Origin: JACOZM01 sp035289385
Lineage (GTDB): Archaea > Nanobdellota > Nanobdellia > Woesearchaeales > GW2011-AR9
NCBI GenBank assembly: GCA_035289385.1
Contig: DATDXI010000075.1
Coordinates: 1-31,985, forward strand
Length of the DNA stretch: 31,985 nt
Direction: 5' to 3'
Below the pieces are notes generated by a model that was not told the DNA's origin, ran no database searches, and saw nothing but the letters and a program-made list of their open reading frames with translations. Each line of letters starts with the position of its first letter. The first letter of the stretch is position 1. The translations under genes and the position numbers were made by a program. Below, in pieces: positions 1 to 9,101 of the stretch.

Positions 1-37
1 CATAAAATACTACTATCTAATGATAAATATGGAAAAG

Positions 38-45
38 TTTATAAA
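38..45 (+). promoter_or_regulatory. TATA box, cassette promoter
   Basis: TTTATAAA sits about 35 bases upstream of the ATG at 77. With the usual archaeal spacing, transcription would start near 67 and leave a leader of about 10 bases. It is the only clear box before the five-gene cassette. Confidence 0.5.
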
Positions 46-76
46 CATGGTCTAGAAACCCCTTTTTAGTGGTAAT

Positions 77-2791
77 ATGGTCGCAATTACAGAAGTTTTG
101 TTTCGTCCAGCCCACAGACGGGATAAGGATGCAAGGAATATCATTGGACATGTAGTCCGTGACTTGGGGCGTGAACGGCTCGTGAGAAGAGGACCTCTTT
201 CTATGGAACTTATTGGTTCAAGAGCAGAGATAGAGCGGGCCGTAGGAAGATATCTTATTGGACATACTACTAGTATGTTCACTTTATCTTATTCAGAGAG
301 GGAAGAAGACTTGCCGTCAACTGCTTTGGAGCGAGCACAGCATGAAGCTGATGAGTATTCAGCAAGGCTTGGTGATGTGACTATAGAACGAGACACACTA
401 ATAGAGAAAGTCTTAGCAGTAGAAACTGATCTTGCCGATGCTCGACAACTTTATGATTTTTCTGAAGGAACAGTTAAGAATCTTAGACGAGAAGTAGATG
501 AAGCTCTTGCCTTGCTTGTTACATATCAAGAAAAGGCTCAAACTCTGGAGATGGATGTAACTACTGCCAGACAAGGCATGGTTCCAGCTGCTCTCATGGT
601 AGAAACACAGAAAGCCTACGATGCCCTGCTGGAAGCGTTGGATAGAGCAGGAGTAAATATTCATGTTGCTGCCGACACTGGCCTTCGCGTTGTTTCCTCA
701 AAATCATTGGATGAAGTATTGACCGCTCGAGCCAGTGCAGAGCCAGATCCAAGATTAGGCGCTGAGATTGATGTTCTTCTAGGAACCGCTCGGACAGTCT
801 ATGAGCGTCTTCAAGCTCTGGAAGCAATTGAAACTCAGAAAAAATCTCAAGAGCCTGATCAACAGAGGATGGATGATCTACGGAGAATTCTCAAGTTACA
901 TCATGAAGATTTTCCAAAACCTCATGTTCCTTACGATCCTCAACAGCTTGATCCTCTTCATCAGCTTTTCCATGATGTTGAAGGTGCTGGAAAACTACGG
1001 AGCCAGCTCGTCGCTGAGGAAAGTCGGGCAAACCAACTGCAGGCAAGACTGCAGAGGTCAAGAGATGATTACAATGCGGTAAAGGGCCAACATGATACAT
1101 TAAAAGACAAATATCAAGATGTGCAAGCTGAAGGAAGAAAACTTCGCCAAGAGCTGCAAGAGATTCAAGATAGTTCTCAACGACAAACAGTAGAAGTAGA
1201 ACAGCTTCGCCAACAGCATCAAGCAGCGGCAAAACAACTTGGCGCTAAGGACGAGTATGTTTCACGCTTAGCTAGGCTTCTTCTAGGATTTAACGATGTC
1301 CTTACGCCAGATCCACAAGCAGAATGCCTAGATTCCCATTTGGGATATTTGTTAGGTGTCAGCAAAGAAGCAATTTCAGATGCTCTCTCTGATGTTCCTG
1401 TGGTTAAAAAATTACCTGGCCAAGGAGATCACAGCGTTAGGTCTTTCAAAGATGTAGAAGGACGTTTACCTTCCTTAATATCACGCTTGAGCTTAGGATC
1501 ACAACGTAAAGAGGCTGGAGAATATGAAAGAGAAATACAGAGGATTTCTCAGAGAGCCAGGTCCTATTTTGCCGGAGCTCTTGATGAAGAATGGAGTCCT
1601 GAATTATGGACTGACGATACGTATGTTCATACCGGGCAAGTGAGTTTAGCTTTTAGAAGAACAGAGTCAGCAATAACTTATGCCCTCAGTGCTTCTAAGG
1701 TAGACCATCATGATGTGGCTGTTGGAAAGGCAGCGAAGTTCCGTTTTTTCCGCTGGGGAGACATTCGAAAAACAATGGAGTCTTTGCCAGACACTTATAG
1801 TTTGAGGCGACCACAGCGAGGGGGTATAGACCATTCTATGGTATTAGAATTAGAGAAGAGAAGTGCTGAAGCAGAGGAGTTGCGCCAACGCCTCCAAGCC
1901 GTAGATGGAAGGTCGCTTACCGACAGATTGATCGACGTCTTCCGAGATATATATGCTCCTCAACTCCAAGCGGCAGTTAGTGAATATAACCGCATCTTCC
2001 CAGACGGTGTCTCTGAAAGCGTCAGCTCAGCTCTGATGAACGAACTAGGATATATTTTTGCTCATGTTGAAGGCGGACAGCGCACCTTTGCAGCTATCGA
2101 TCAAGAATTGGGAAGGCCAGAGGTGACACTTGAAGAGATCGAAGCACGCCTGCAAGCTACTCAGATAGAATTCAGCCAGACTGCGTATGCCCAAGCTCAT
2201 CTTAATAATTATGAGTTAGCTTCTGTTGGAAAAAGTGTTTTCATGTCAAAAACAAGTCTTACTCCATTAGAAGCTCGAGCGAAAGCGATTGTTGAGGAAT
2301 GGGAAGACCAGCGCCAGGATCATTATACTCGCAAGAAGGACGCTGCTGCCTTATCTAAGTCAATCAACGATCTCCGTGAGCAATGGCAGCAAGTTCAAGG
2401 AGTGACGGCCGATGTGCGAAGAAACTTGCCACTAAAGGCTACGTTTGCTTCCTACGCACTTTCCATACAAAGGGATGATGGAAAAGATGATGAATACAGG
2501 CTGCGTTTCCTTATCCCTTCGACAGAACAAACTATTCACGAATCAGCAACCTTAACCTTCGTCAGCGACCTTATGGCTTCATTACGGCCAAGAGTGCAGT
2601 CAGGACATAGTCGAGTGGAAGGCGGACAGATTCGAGGATGCCATCACATTGATTTGGTCTATCCCTATGATGTTTCTGACAGGGTAGGGAAGATCATCGA
2701 CAGAACAAGAAAAGATTTACAGAAAGGAGAACTCGCTAGACTGGGAGCGACGATAGAATTGCAATATTTGAATATGGGGGATCAACGATGA
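77..2791 (+). CDS. Coiled-coil protein, first gene of the cassette
   Basis: This 904-residue protein resembles no family I recognise. It has no signal peptide or membrane segment, so it should be cytosolic. A small N-terminal part (about 1-80) is followed by heptad-rich, Glu/Arg/Gln-rich stretches at about 80-170 and 300-395, with shorter ones near 588-613 and 733-782. Between them lie more globular parts, and a mixed alpha/beta C-terminal region covers about 785-904. The architecture recalls SMC-like or scaffold proteins, but there is no Walker motif, so an ATPase role is not supported. Arginine and glutamine are abundant, unlike the lysine-rich housekeeping proteins nearby. Its stop overlaps the next start by 4 bases (ATGA), which implies translational coupling. 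A structural or bridging subunit is my inference. Confidence 0.85.
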   Translation: MVAITEVLFRPAHRRDKDARNIIGHVVRDLGRERLVRRGPLSMELIGSRAEIERAVGRYLIGHTTSMFTLSYSEREEDLPSTALERAQHEADEYSARLGDVTIERDTLIEKVLAVETDLADARQLYDFSEGTVKNLRREVDEALALLVTYQEKAQTLEMDVTTARQGMVPAALMVETQKAYDALLEALDRAGVNIHVAADTGLRVVSSKSLDEVLTARASAEPDPRLGAEIDVLLGTARTVYERLQALEAIETQKKSQEPDQQRMDDLRRILKLHHEDFPKPHVPYDPQQLDPLHQLFHDVEGAGKLRSQLVAEESRANQLQARLQRSRDDYNAVKGQHDTLKDKYQDVQAEGRKLRQELQEIQDSSQRQTVEVEQLRQQHQAAAKQLGAKDEYVSRLARLLLGFNDVLTPDPQAECLDSHLGYLLGVSKEAISDALSDVPVVKKLPGQGDHSVRSFKDVEGRLPSLISRLSLGSQRKEAGEYEREIQRISQRARSYFAGALDEEWSPELWTDDTYVHTGQVSLAFRRTESAITYALSASKVDHHDVAVGKAAKFRFFRWGDIRKTMESLPDTYSLRRPQRGGIDHSMVLELEKRSAEAEELRQRLQAVDGRSLTDRLIDVFRDIYAPQLQAAVSEYNRIFPDGVSESVSSALMNELGYIFAHVEGGQRTFAAIDQELGRPEVTLEEIEARLQATQIEFSQTAYAQAHLNNYELASVGKSVFMSKTSLTPLEARAKAIVEEWEDQRQDHYTRKKDAAALSKSINDLREQWQQVQGVTADVRRNLPLKATFASYALSIQRDDGKDDEYRLRFLIPSTEQTIHESATLTFVSDLMASLRPRVQSGHSRVEGGQIRGCHHIDLVYPYDVSDRVGKIIDRTRKDLQKGELARLGATIELQYLNMGDQR

Positions 2792-4731
2792 GTGGGCAAA
2801 AAACAGAAGCAAGAACAGTACAACAGATGCTGAGAGAAGGAGCATTATCTTTTGACCAATTAGTCAAATTAAATACTCAAGGTAATATGGATATGAGTAA
2901 AAAATATAGCCCTGCAGAGATTGCGGAGATGTTAGGATCAAGCATTGAGCCATTGACTCGTACTACCGTTACTTATGATGATGCAGTTCAGCATGGGGCA
3001 GACCACGTGGAAATAGTCTTGATGAGCTTGCCGGGAAGCGGGATTCAATATTTAACGACAATGGTTGGTGGGAAAGTTGTTCTCTCTCGGGATAGAGAAG
3101 GCCATCTTGACCTTTCTTCTCCGGTTCCTCTGGAAGATGTCTTGGATTATTATGCCCAAGCATCTCTTGGTTCTGCGCCACAGCCTTTTGGAGGAAAAAA
3201 GAAAAAAACACCAGTGCCTGGACCGGATGATAAAGGTGGCAAAAGAAAAGGGGACGATGGTTCTGATGATAATCCACCTCCTCCTAAACCCAGGCCTACA
3301 AAAGATCGCCCACAAGTTGTTGCGGATCCTTCCATCTCTCAGCTCTTCTATCAATATGGCAGGACAATAGCCTGTGCGGAAGGTGACCGATCAGCATTAG
3401 GTGATAGCAGCGTTCATTATCGAGGAAGAGATGCCTTGGAAGGAATAATTGATGATCCCGCTTTCTTAGATCAGGCAGATAGCCTCAATCTAGATGTGCA
3501 AGTCTTTTCCCTGGGTGCCTTTCTGAATACTGGGGATAACAAAACTAGGATCAGAAAAACTCAAAAACGGCTTAATGCAGCTATACAAGGAGATCCGGAA
3601 ATACGTTCCATCGCTGGGATGTTGGTAGGGGAATACACATTATATGCGGATTATGTCCTCACTTTCCCTGATAATATTGATGATTTGGAGGATGTCGTAA
3701 CGAGAGTAGAAACAGAACTAGCTTCTGCGGTGCCTGAAGTACGCTTATCTCCTTTTGCTATGGTGTATAAAGAAGAAAAGGGAAAGAGAGTAGGATTACG
3801 AATACCATTAACCATATCAGGATCACGTTCCTTAAAACACCATCTTGATACTATGGGAGTACCATACACTTTAGCATCTGAAGAACGAGCTTCCAAGAAA
3901 GTGGATAAGAAGCAGGCTGTGCTTCGTGCCCTCTGTGAAGATGTTTCCTCTGTCCGCTATCTTTATGAGCGGCTTACCACCGCCCGAGATGAAGTGGAGA
4001 GTACCACTATGGGTGAGCATTACCTGGCCGTCTTTAGAGATTTAGCTTTAGGGATCATCCGTGAAGTTTCGGTGTCAGGGCAGCTGATTACCGACGAAGA
4101 ACGGAGCACTTATCACCAGACTACGAGAAAATGGACTCTCTTTGCGAGATCTGCAGATTTTACCATGGAGGAACCTTATATCCGTGACGTGATTGTTCCA
4201 GAGCTTAAACAAGATAGTGATCTTGACAGCAGAGATCGTGCCTTTACCATCACTGCCAGGTTGGGCAGGTTCATCGTCGATAGGAGAATGCTGCTAGGCT
4301 CTGCATCACTCAGCACCTACATTCGTGGTTTAACTATGAGGGGATTATTTGGAAAAGGGAGAGGAGATAAGGAACGGAAAGTTACGGGAACGACACAATT
4401 TACTGATGGATATGCCAATATCCTTGCCAATAGAGAGACGTATCATGGGCTCTTCATGCAGCATCTCAATGCTCTGGTGCAGTCAGGAGATGAAGGCAGT
4501 GTTGACAGAGAACCGTTAGCTACCCAAAAAGGCTGCGAAAGCTTTGGCAGAAGGGTTTATGATGCCATGCCGGGAAAAGCACAGAATAAATTTGCCAGAC
4601 TGTCAGGAGATCAAGCTCCTCTCAGCAGGTCGGAGAGGTCAACGTATCTCAATAGGACTTTAGGACTGCTCACGAAGATGTATATTGATGATGTTGAAAG
4701 GAGTTTGCAGAAAGGCCATGATGGGAAATGA
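2788..4731 (+). CDS. Unknown two-part protein with Pro/Lys-rich linker, cassette gene 2
   Basis: This 647-residue protein is not recognised. An N-terminal domain of about 130 residues carries a helical stretch that could be a winged helix (about 10-50), followed by beta-rich sequence. A disordered linker at about 132-175 is rich in Gly, Lys, Asp and Pro, with a KKKK run and a PPPP run. A large, mostly helical C-terminal region (about 180-647) contains many Arg/Asp pairs. There is no signal peptide, membrane segment or catalytic motif that I can name. It overlaps both neighbours by 4 bases (ATGA at each end), so it should be made in proportion to the coiled-coil protein and the helicase. A partner or targeting subunit is an inference from that layout only. 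Confidence 0.85.
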   Translation: MSGQKTEARTVQQMLREGALSFDQLVKLNTQGNMDMSKKYSPAEIAEMLGSSIEPLTRTTVTYDDAVQHGADHVEIVLMSLPGSGIQYLTTMVGGKVVLSRDREGHLDLSSPVPLEDVLDYYAQASLGSAPQPFGGKKKKTPVPGPDDKGGKRKGDDGSDDNPPPPKPRPTKDRPQVVADPSISQLFYQYGRTIACAEGDRSALGDSSVHYRGRDALEGIIDDPAFLDQADSLNLDVQVFSLGAFLNTGDNKTRIRKTQKRLNAAIQGDPEIRSIAGMLVGEYTLYADYVLTFPDNIDDLEDVVTRVETELASAVPEVRLSPFAMVYKEEKGKRVGLRIPLTISGSRSLKHHLDTMGVPYTLASEERASKKVDKKQAVLRALCEDVSSVRYLYERLTTARDEVESTTMGEHYLAVFRDLALGIIREVSVSGQLITDEERSTYHQTTRKWTLFARSADFTMEEPYIRDVIVPELKQDSDLDSRDRAFTITARLGRFIVDRRMLLGSASLSTYIRGLTMRGLFGKGRGDKERKVTGTTQFTDGYANILANRETYHGLFMQHLNALVQSGDEGSVDREPLATQKGCESFGRRVYDAMPGKAQNKFARLSGDQAPLSRSERSTYLNRTLGLLTKMYIDDVERSLQKGHDGK

Positions 4732-7700
4732 CAGCAACAGAGATGCTAGCCAGGATGCTTCCAGAACTAGAGCTAGAAGCTCGCCTGAGGAGAGTTCTCG
4801 ATAGGACTACTTTTTTTCCTGATGAAGATTTCTTGAGGCGTTTTCCTCACGGTCGGCAGTTGGTGGAATCTGCCGCTTCCTTTGGCGGAATTTCTGCAGT
4901 TTATGATCGCTTGGGACGAGATTACTTCCAGTCTCGGATTGTTCCTATCCCTTCTCCAGAACAGCGGCTAGCAGGGATAGAGATCGCTCTAGCAGGTAAA
5001 GAAGGGAGAAAAAGGTTTGAGCTGAGTGAGCCTGGAACAAGAAAAACCATAGGGGTGCTTTCTGCTATTCCTATCATTAATGAAGTTCTTCTTCCAGAGA
5101 TGGGGTATGTTGGACAGCGCGTAAAGACGTTAGTATGTTCTCCAACATATGTTCTTCCTACTTGGATTCGAGAAGCAGAGCGCTTATTGAAGGATCCGCA
5201 TATCGTCGTTTTGACACGGCAGAACCGGAGATATGCCTTAAAACAAGCAGCTCAGGATGATGTTGATCTTGTGTTGCTGGGCTATGAGTTGAGCCATCGC
5301 CGGACGGGAATAGATTTTCAAGATCCCGAAGTCATAGAAGATATGCAGGAGCGGAGTACTATTCTTAAAACGAGTGTGTTTAGTCCTGAAGCAGCATATG
5401 CTCTTCTTGAAAAAGTCATGCCTCCAGAAAAATTTGCTAAGTACGCCCACAAAAAAAAAAGTTTAGATGCTATCATTGAAAGGATTATCATTGAGGAAAA
5501 GAACACCGAGGCAGCAAGCATCGCTGGCGCGTTACAACAGAAAGTATTTACCGCAGATGGCCAGCCTTATTACGCTGTTTACGATGAGATCCATAATGTC
5601 ATTGATCCAGACTCTGCTACAGCTATGGCTCTGTCCGGATTGTTTCGGGCGGCTACATGGGGTGCTCTTGTTACGGGTACGGCCGCCAGAAACCGCTTGT
5701 CAAATCTAGCATATATTGCTTATCTTGCAGGAAGAACATCTGAACCGGGAGATTTTTCGACGGTATTTCGCGATAATCCTAAAATCATCGGCTCCATGTT
5801 TGATCTGGATTCCAATGCCATCCGGAAGCTGAAAGATGTTGATGGCAATATTTCTGATCCAGAATATAAGGTGGTCGAATACAGCCTTTCCAGTAAGGAG
5901 ATGGATATCTATGTAGCCATCACCAATTCTCCCATCTTTGAAGGAAAAGACCAATACTTATTACTTAATTATCTTTTAACAAACCCTGCAAAATTACTGC
6001 CAGATCATTTTCCCAGAAGCGATGCTCCAGATTCTCTTCGAGTAAAAGTAGAGCAATTCTTTGCGGAAAATCCCGAGTTTGCTAAGTATTGCCAAGATAT
6101 TACTCCCAGCAAGCTGCGGGTGGTGAAAGGAGAGATAGAAAAAGCTGTTGCTGAAGGAAGAAAAGTTGTTGTTGCCTGTGAATTTTCCTCCAACTTGACA
6201 GAATTCTTAGAGAGAGAATTTGCAGATTATGGCTGTGTGCGGATCGATCAAACGGTCTCCGCGCAGATGAGATCACCTTCTCTTCCATCGTCCGAGATAG
6301 AACATCTTCGTAGCGTAGGGCTTTATGATGGGCAGCGCTTGCGCTGTGATCTTTCTTTAGCGGCACGTGTGGCGTTAAATATTGATACAAGATCTATCTA
6401 CGAGCCATCAGAACGGCAATTGGCTCTCCTTGAATTTCAGACAAACCCTGATAAAAGCGTTCTGGTGACTACCTATGGGACGTTGCGTGAAGGGACAGAT
6501 GTTCAAGAGGCAAGCGTCTTAGTAGAATATGAGAATACTACTGTCCCCTTTAAATTCTGGCAGATGTTAGCTCGCTTGCTCCGCTCTGGACAACAAGAAG
6601 TTGTTCGAGTCATTCAGCCGAGGGGTGTCCATACTTTAGAAGAGTCAAAATATGAATTTAGAAATTGGAAAGATTATGTTATCCGCCTGATCTTTGATGG
6701 AGACGATGCCACGCCAGAAGAGCTGGAAGCGTTTTTCACTGACCAGCAGGCGGAGAAGTCTGTCTACGTTGGCCATATGCTGAAGATGAACTCTCGGGCT
6801 ACTGTTGCTTTAATGTTTAACTATCTGCGTGGAGCGGGAGTGGATCGGTTTGTGCAGGAGATGAGTGTCCATGACAACGCCTTATTTTTAGCAAAAAACT
6901 ATAATTATCAATGGGCCTACAGCTATTCTGCCAATTGCGCTCGGCTGGTCAATGAGATAGTCCTTGGTTTAGAAAATAGGATAGGGAAAGGCTTTCAAGA
7001 CATCATTGATGAAGGTGCTGGTCCCACCACCATAGCCAGAGTTTTAGATAGGGCAGAAGTAGCAAGGCGCGTAACAAGTCTAGATATCAATAAATTTCAA
7101 TTAGATTATGGTATTGATGCATGTAAAGAAGCTGGTATTTCTAATGATATTTATGTTTTAGGGTCATACACAAATTTAAGAAATGTCATTCCTCTTGACC
7201 AGCATCTTAGCCAAAATGTTAGCCAACATGGTGACCAACAGATAGGGGTCTTTGATCCTCGTGAGGCATATCGAGAGGCGCGTAGCATTGACAATATCTC
7301 TCAAGATTTGGCTGTCTGCTCCTTAGCATTAGACTTTGCCACCGAAGAAGAGCGAAAATATTTTTTCCGAGAAAACAAGCGAGTTCTTCGGCTTGGCGGA
7401 TATCTGATGATCGTTAACCCCACATCCAAGATTGACCCTTCCTGTCGTGAAGATTTCCTGCAGGACGTAGAAGTTTGCGGCTTCGAAGTTGACAGGACAT
7501 TAACGGGAACGTACAAATCGCGGCATACTCTTAACGTTGATACGGGAGAAGCGCAAAAGGTAGGCTTTGAAGCTTATGTTGTCGTCGCTCGCAAGATTGA
7601 TGATGTGGAGATAACCTTTGGCCAAGGAAGAACCTATTTCAGGATGATGCAGGGTTATACTATCTCTGATGGCGGCAGGAACAGAGATGATATCGAGAAA

Positions 7701-7901
7701 GCTATCCGAGAGGGAAAAGGGAGAAGGTATGAATGTAAAGACTTTTACAATGCCGATACGGGAGTCGATCCAAAAGCGCTGGACCATGCTGGCATTAATC
7801 CTCCACTTCACCCTGATCTGGGAAGAGAAATTGTCGATGCCATCGCTCAAACACCTACCGATGAGTTAGAAAGACTGGCTAAAGCGTTAGATGCATTATG
7901 A
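4728..7901 (+). CDS. SF2/SNF2-like helicase fused to class I SAM methyltransferase
   Basis: A fusion of 1057 residues. The helicase part (about 70-640) has a Walker A-like SEPGTRKT at 100-107, where SNF2 proteins have DEMGLGKT. It also has a DEIH box at 286-289, a motif III-like TGTA at 316-319, a TLREGTDVQ segment as motif V, and QMLARLLRSGQ at 612-622 as motif VI (two arginines plus SGQ). The second part (about 755-930) has methyltransferase motif I DEGAGP at 761-766, an acidic SLDIN strand end, a motif IV-like CSLAL and a post-I region RVLRLGGYLMIV. This pattern resembles Rrp8/Methyltransf_11 proteins. There is no NPPY motif, so an N6-adenine DNA methylase is unlikely. A C-terminal tail of about 125 residues has no match. 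The substrate is unknown. It would be the enzymatic core of the cassette. Confidence 0.85.
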   Translation: MTATEMLARMLPELELEARLRRVLDRTTFFPDEDFLRRFPHGRQLVESAASFGGISAVYDRLGRDYFQSRIVPIPSPEQRLAGIEIALAGKEGRKRFELSEPGTRKTIGVLSAIPIINEVLLPEMGYVGQRVKTLVCSPTYVLPTWIREAERLLKDPHIVVLTRQNRRYALKQAAQDDVDLVLLGYELSHRRTGIDFQDPEVIEDMQERSTILKTSVFSPEAAYALLEKVMPPEKFAKYAHKKKSLDAIIERIIIEEKNTEAASIAGALQQKVFTADGQPYYAVYDEIHNVIDPDSATAMALSGLFRAATWGALVTGTAARNRLSNLAYIAYLAGRTSEPGDFSTVFRDNPKIIGSMFDLDSNAIRKLKDVDGNISDPEYKVVEYSLSSKEMDIYVAITNSPIFEGKDQYLLLNYLLTNPAKLLPDHFPRSDAPDSLRVKVEQFFAENPEFAKYCQDITPSKLRVVKGEIEKAVAEGRKVVVACEFSSNLTEFLEREFADYGCVRIDQTVSAQMRSPSLPSSEIEHLRSVGLYDGQRLRCDLSLAARVALNIDTRSIYEPSERQLALLEFQTNPDKSVLVTTYGTLREGTDVQEASVLVEYENTTVPFKFWQMLARLLRSGQQEVVRVIQPRGVHTLEESKYEFRNWKDYVIRLIFDGDDATPEELEAFFTDQQAEKSVYVGHMLKMNSRATVALMFNYLRGAGVDRFVQEMSVHDNALFLAKNYNYQWAYSYSANCARLVNEIVLGLENRIGKGFQDIIDEGAGPTTIARVLDRAEVARRVTSLDINKFQLDYGIDACKEAGISNDIYVLGSYTNLRNVIPLDQHLSQNVSQHGDQQIGVFDPREAYREARSIDNISQDLAVCSLALDFATEEERKYFFRENKRVLRLGGYLMIVNPTSKIDPSCREDFLQDVEVCGFEVDRTLTGTYKSRHTLNVDTGEAQKVGFEAYVVVARKIDDVEITFGQGRTYFRMMQGYTISDGGRNRDDIEKAIREGKGRRYECKDFYNADTGVDPKALDHAGINPPLHPDLGREIVDAIAQTPTDELERLAKALDAL

Positions 7902-9063
7902 TGGTGATAAAGATATGGTAATGATTAATTATGCTCAACAAGCAACAGAATTGGCTGATGTTCTCTGCCAAAGATATGCCTCGGAGAGACATAGCGAGCG
8001 CTTTACCTTATGGGACCATGCTTTCTGCTGGGATGGTGAAGCGTTAGTTTCTGAAGAAAGGATTATTCATCCTTATAGAAATCTTGTTCCCCAACTTTTT
8101 GCCAGATCATCTCGAGAGCTCGTGAAGCCGGATATTTTAGTCCCTAAAGCTTCTTCGCTCCAGCGGCATTTTTCATTGCTAGCATTAGCTAACCGGGATA
8201 TGGTTGAAGAAGAATATCAAGCTCTCCTCACGGAAGGGGGCTATCATGATATCTCTGGAGTTTTAGACCTTGTTTCTGATCGGCGTCTGACTCAAGAAGC
8301 TTTTCATCATTATCTCCAGTTGAAAACATCTGGTGCTCTTGATGAGAAAGTAGATGTGCTTGATTTTTTACTGAGATATGACTTGCAAAAAGGAGAGCTA
8401 ACAACATCTACCAGGCATCCTAAAGGTACATATATCTATTTGACGACAAGATTAGTCTATCGCTATGGGGAAGAAAGATTGGAAGAAGGAATGTTTACGT
8501 TGGCAAATGGTGGCCTTTCCGATGCTGTTCAGAAGCTTCATGCTCAGGCCAAGGTAGAAAATAAAAAAGTATCCGTCGATCGATCTGTCGTAGCATTATA
8601 TGAAAAATATGCCTTTGGCAATGGGTCCAGTCTGGAGAAGCCAACAACGAGGACAAGAGTAGCTATCGAAGGGCGGAGAAAAGTACGGCTGCGGGGAAAT
8701 TCTGTGAGCATCAATTGGGCCGTTCTTGCGGAAGCGCGCCAGAGGAGAGCGATGACCTATCAGGCCTTTGAGCCAGCGGATGTTTTGCTAGCCAGAGCAG
8801 CAGCGCAATTACGAGAGAAATATTTAAATAAATTGAAGGAAAATGACCTAAATATTGCGGTTGTTCTTGGTGACATAGACCAAGAATTGCAGCTTGCAAG
8901 CTCTGCGGTTGAAAAAAGAGTTCTGGAGGATGTTCGAGCAAAGTTTGAGCTGGTAGGGCGTTTTGATGGCTTTGACAGCATCAATCATCATATGCCGGTA
9001 ACGATCATCAGAAAAGATCGTGGTAAGGTTGATCGTGACAAGGAAGATGGTGGCGAGGAATAA
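7891..9063 (+). CDS. Unknown protein, cassette gene 4
   Basis: This 390-residue protein is not recognised. It is mostly helical, with no signal peptide, membrane segment or known catalytic motif. An Arg-rich segment at about 250-290 (for example RKVRLRG and ARQRR) could contact nucleic acid, and a helical, coiled-coil-prone segment follows at about 295-350. The tail is charged. By hand count arginine (about 35) exceeds lysine (about 22). The longest start overlaps the helicase gene by 11 bases. ATGs at 7915 and 7921 are in frame and would leave a short gap instead, so the N-terminus is uncertain by 8-10 residues. Co-transcription with the helicase-methyltransferase makes it a likely partner subunit. 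This is inference. Confidence 0.8.
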   Translation: MHYDGDKDMVMINYAQQATELADVLCQRYASERHSERFTLWDHAFCWDGEALVSEERIIHPYRNLVPQLFARSSRELVKPDILVPKASSLQRHFSLLALANRDMVEEEYQALLTEGGYHDISGVLDLVSDRRLTQEAFHHYLQLKTSGALDEKVDVLDFLLRYDLQKGELTTSTRHPKGTYIYLTTRLVYRYGEERLEEGMFTLANGGLSDAVQKLHAQAKVENKKVSVDRSVVALYEKYAFGNGSSLEKPTTRTRVAIEGRRKVRLRGNSVSINWAVLAEARQRRAMTYQAFEPADVLLARAAAQLREKYLNKLKENDLNIAVVLGDIDQELQLASSAVEKRVLEDVRAKFELVGRFDGFDSINHHMPVTIIRKDRGKVDRDKEDGGEE

Positions 9064-9086
9064 AAAATACGAATACTATTCATGAA

Positions 9087-9093
9087 GGGGAGG
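9087..9093 (+). promoter_or_regulatory. Strong Shine-Dalgarno before cassette gene 5
   Basis: GGGGAGG lies 8 bases before the ATG at 9102. It is the strongest ribosome site in the cassette and fixes the start of gene 5. Genes 2-4 depend on overlap instead. Confidence 0.75.
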
Positions 9094-9101
9094 AAAAAAC
9101 A

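Noticed and set aside
7500..7850. Long antisense frame within the helicase-methyltransferase gene
   Set aside because: Shadow of a well-supported gene with no promoter, ribosome site or family resemblance. The same holds for the antisense frames in gyrA.
4728..7901. Type I restriction or DISARM helicase/methylase assignment
   Set aside because: No NPPY methylase motif, specificity subunit, DUF1998 or PLD nuclease in the cassette.
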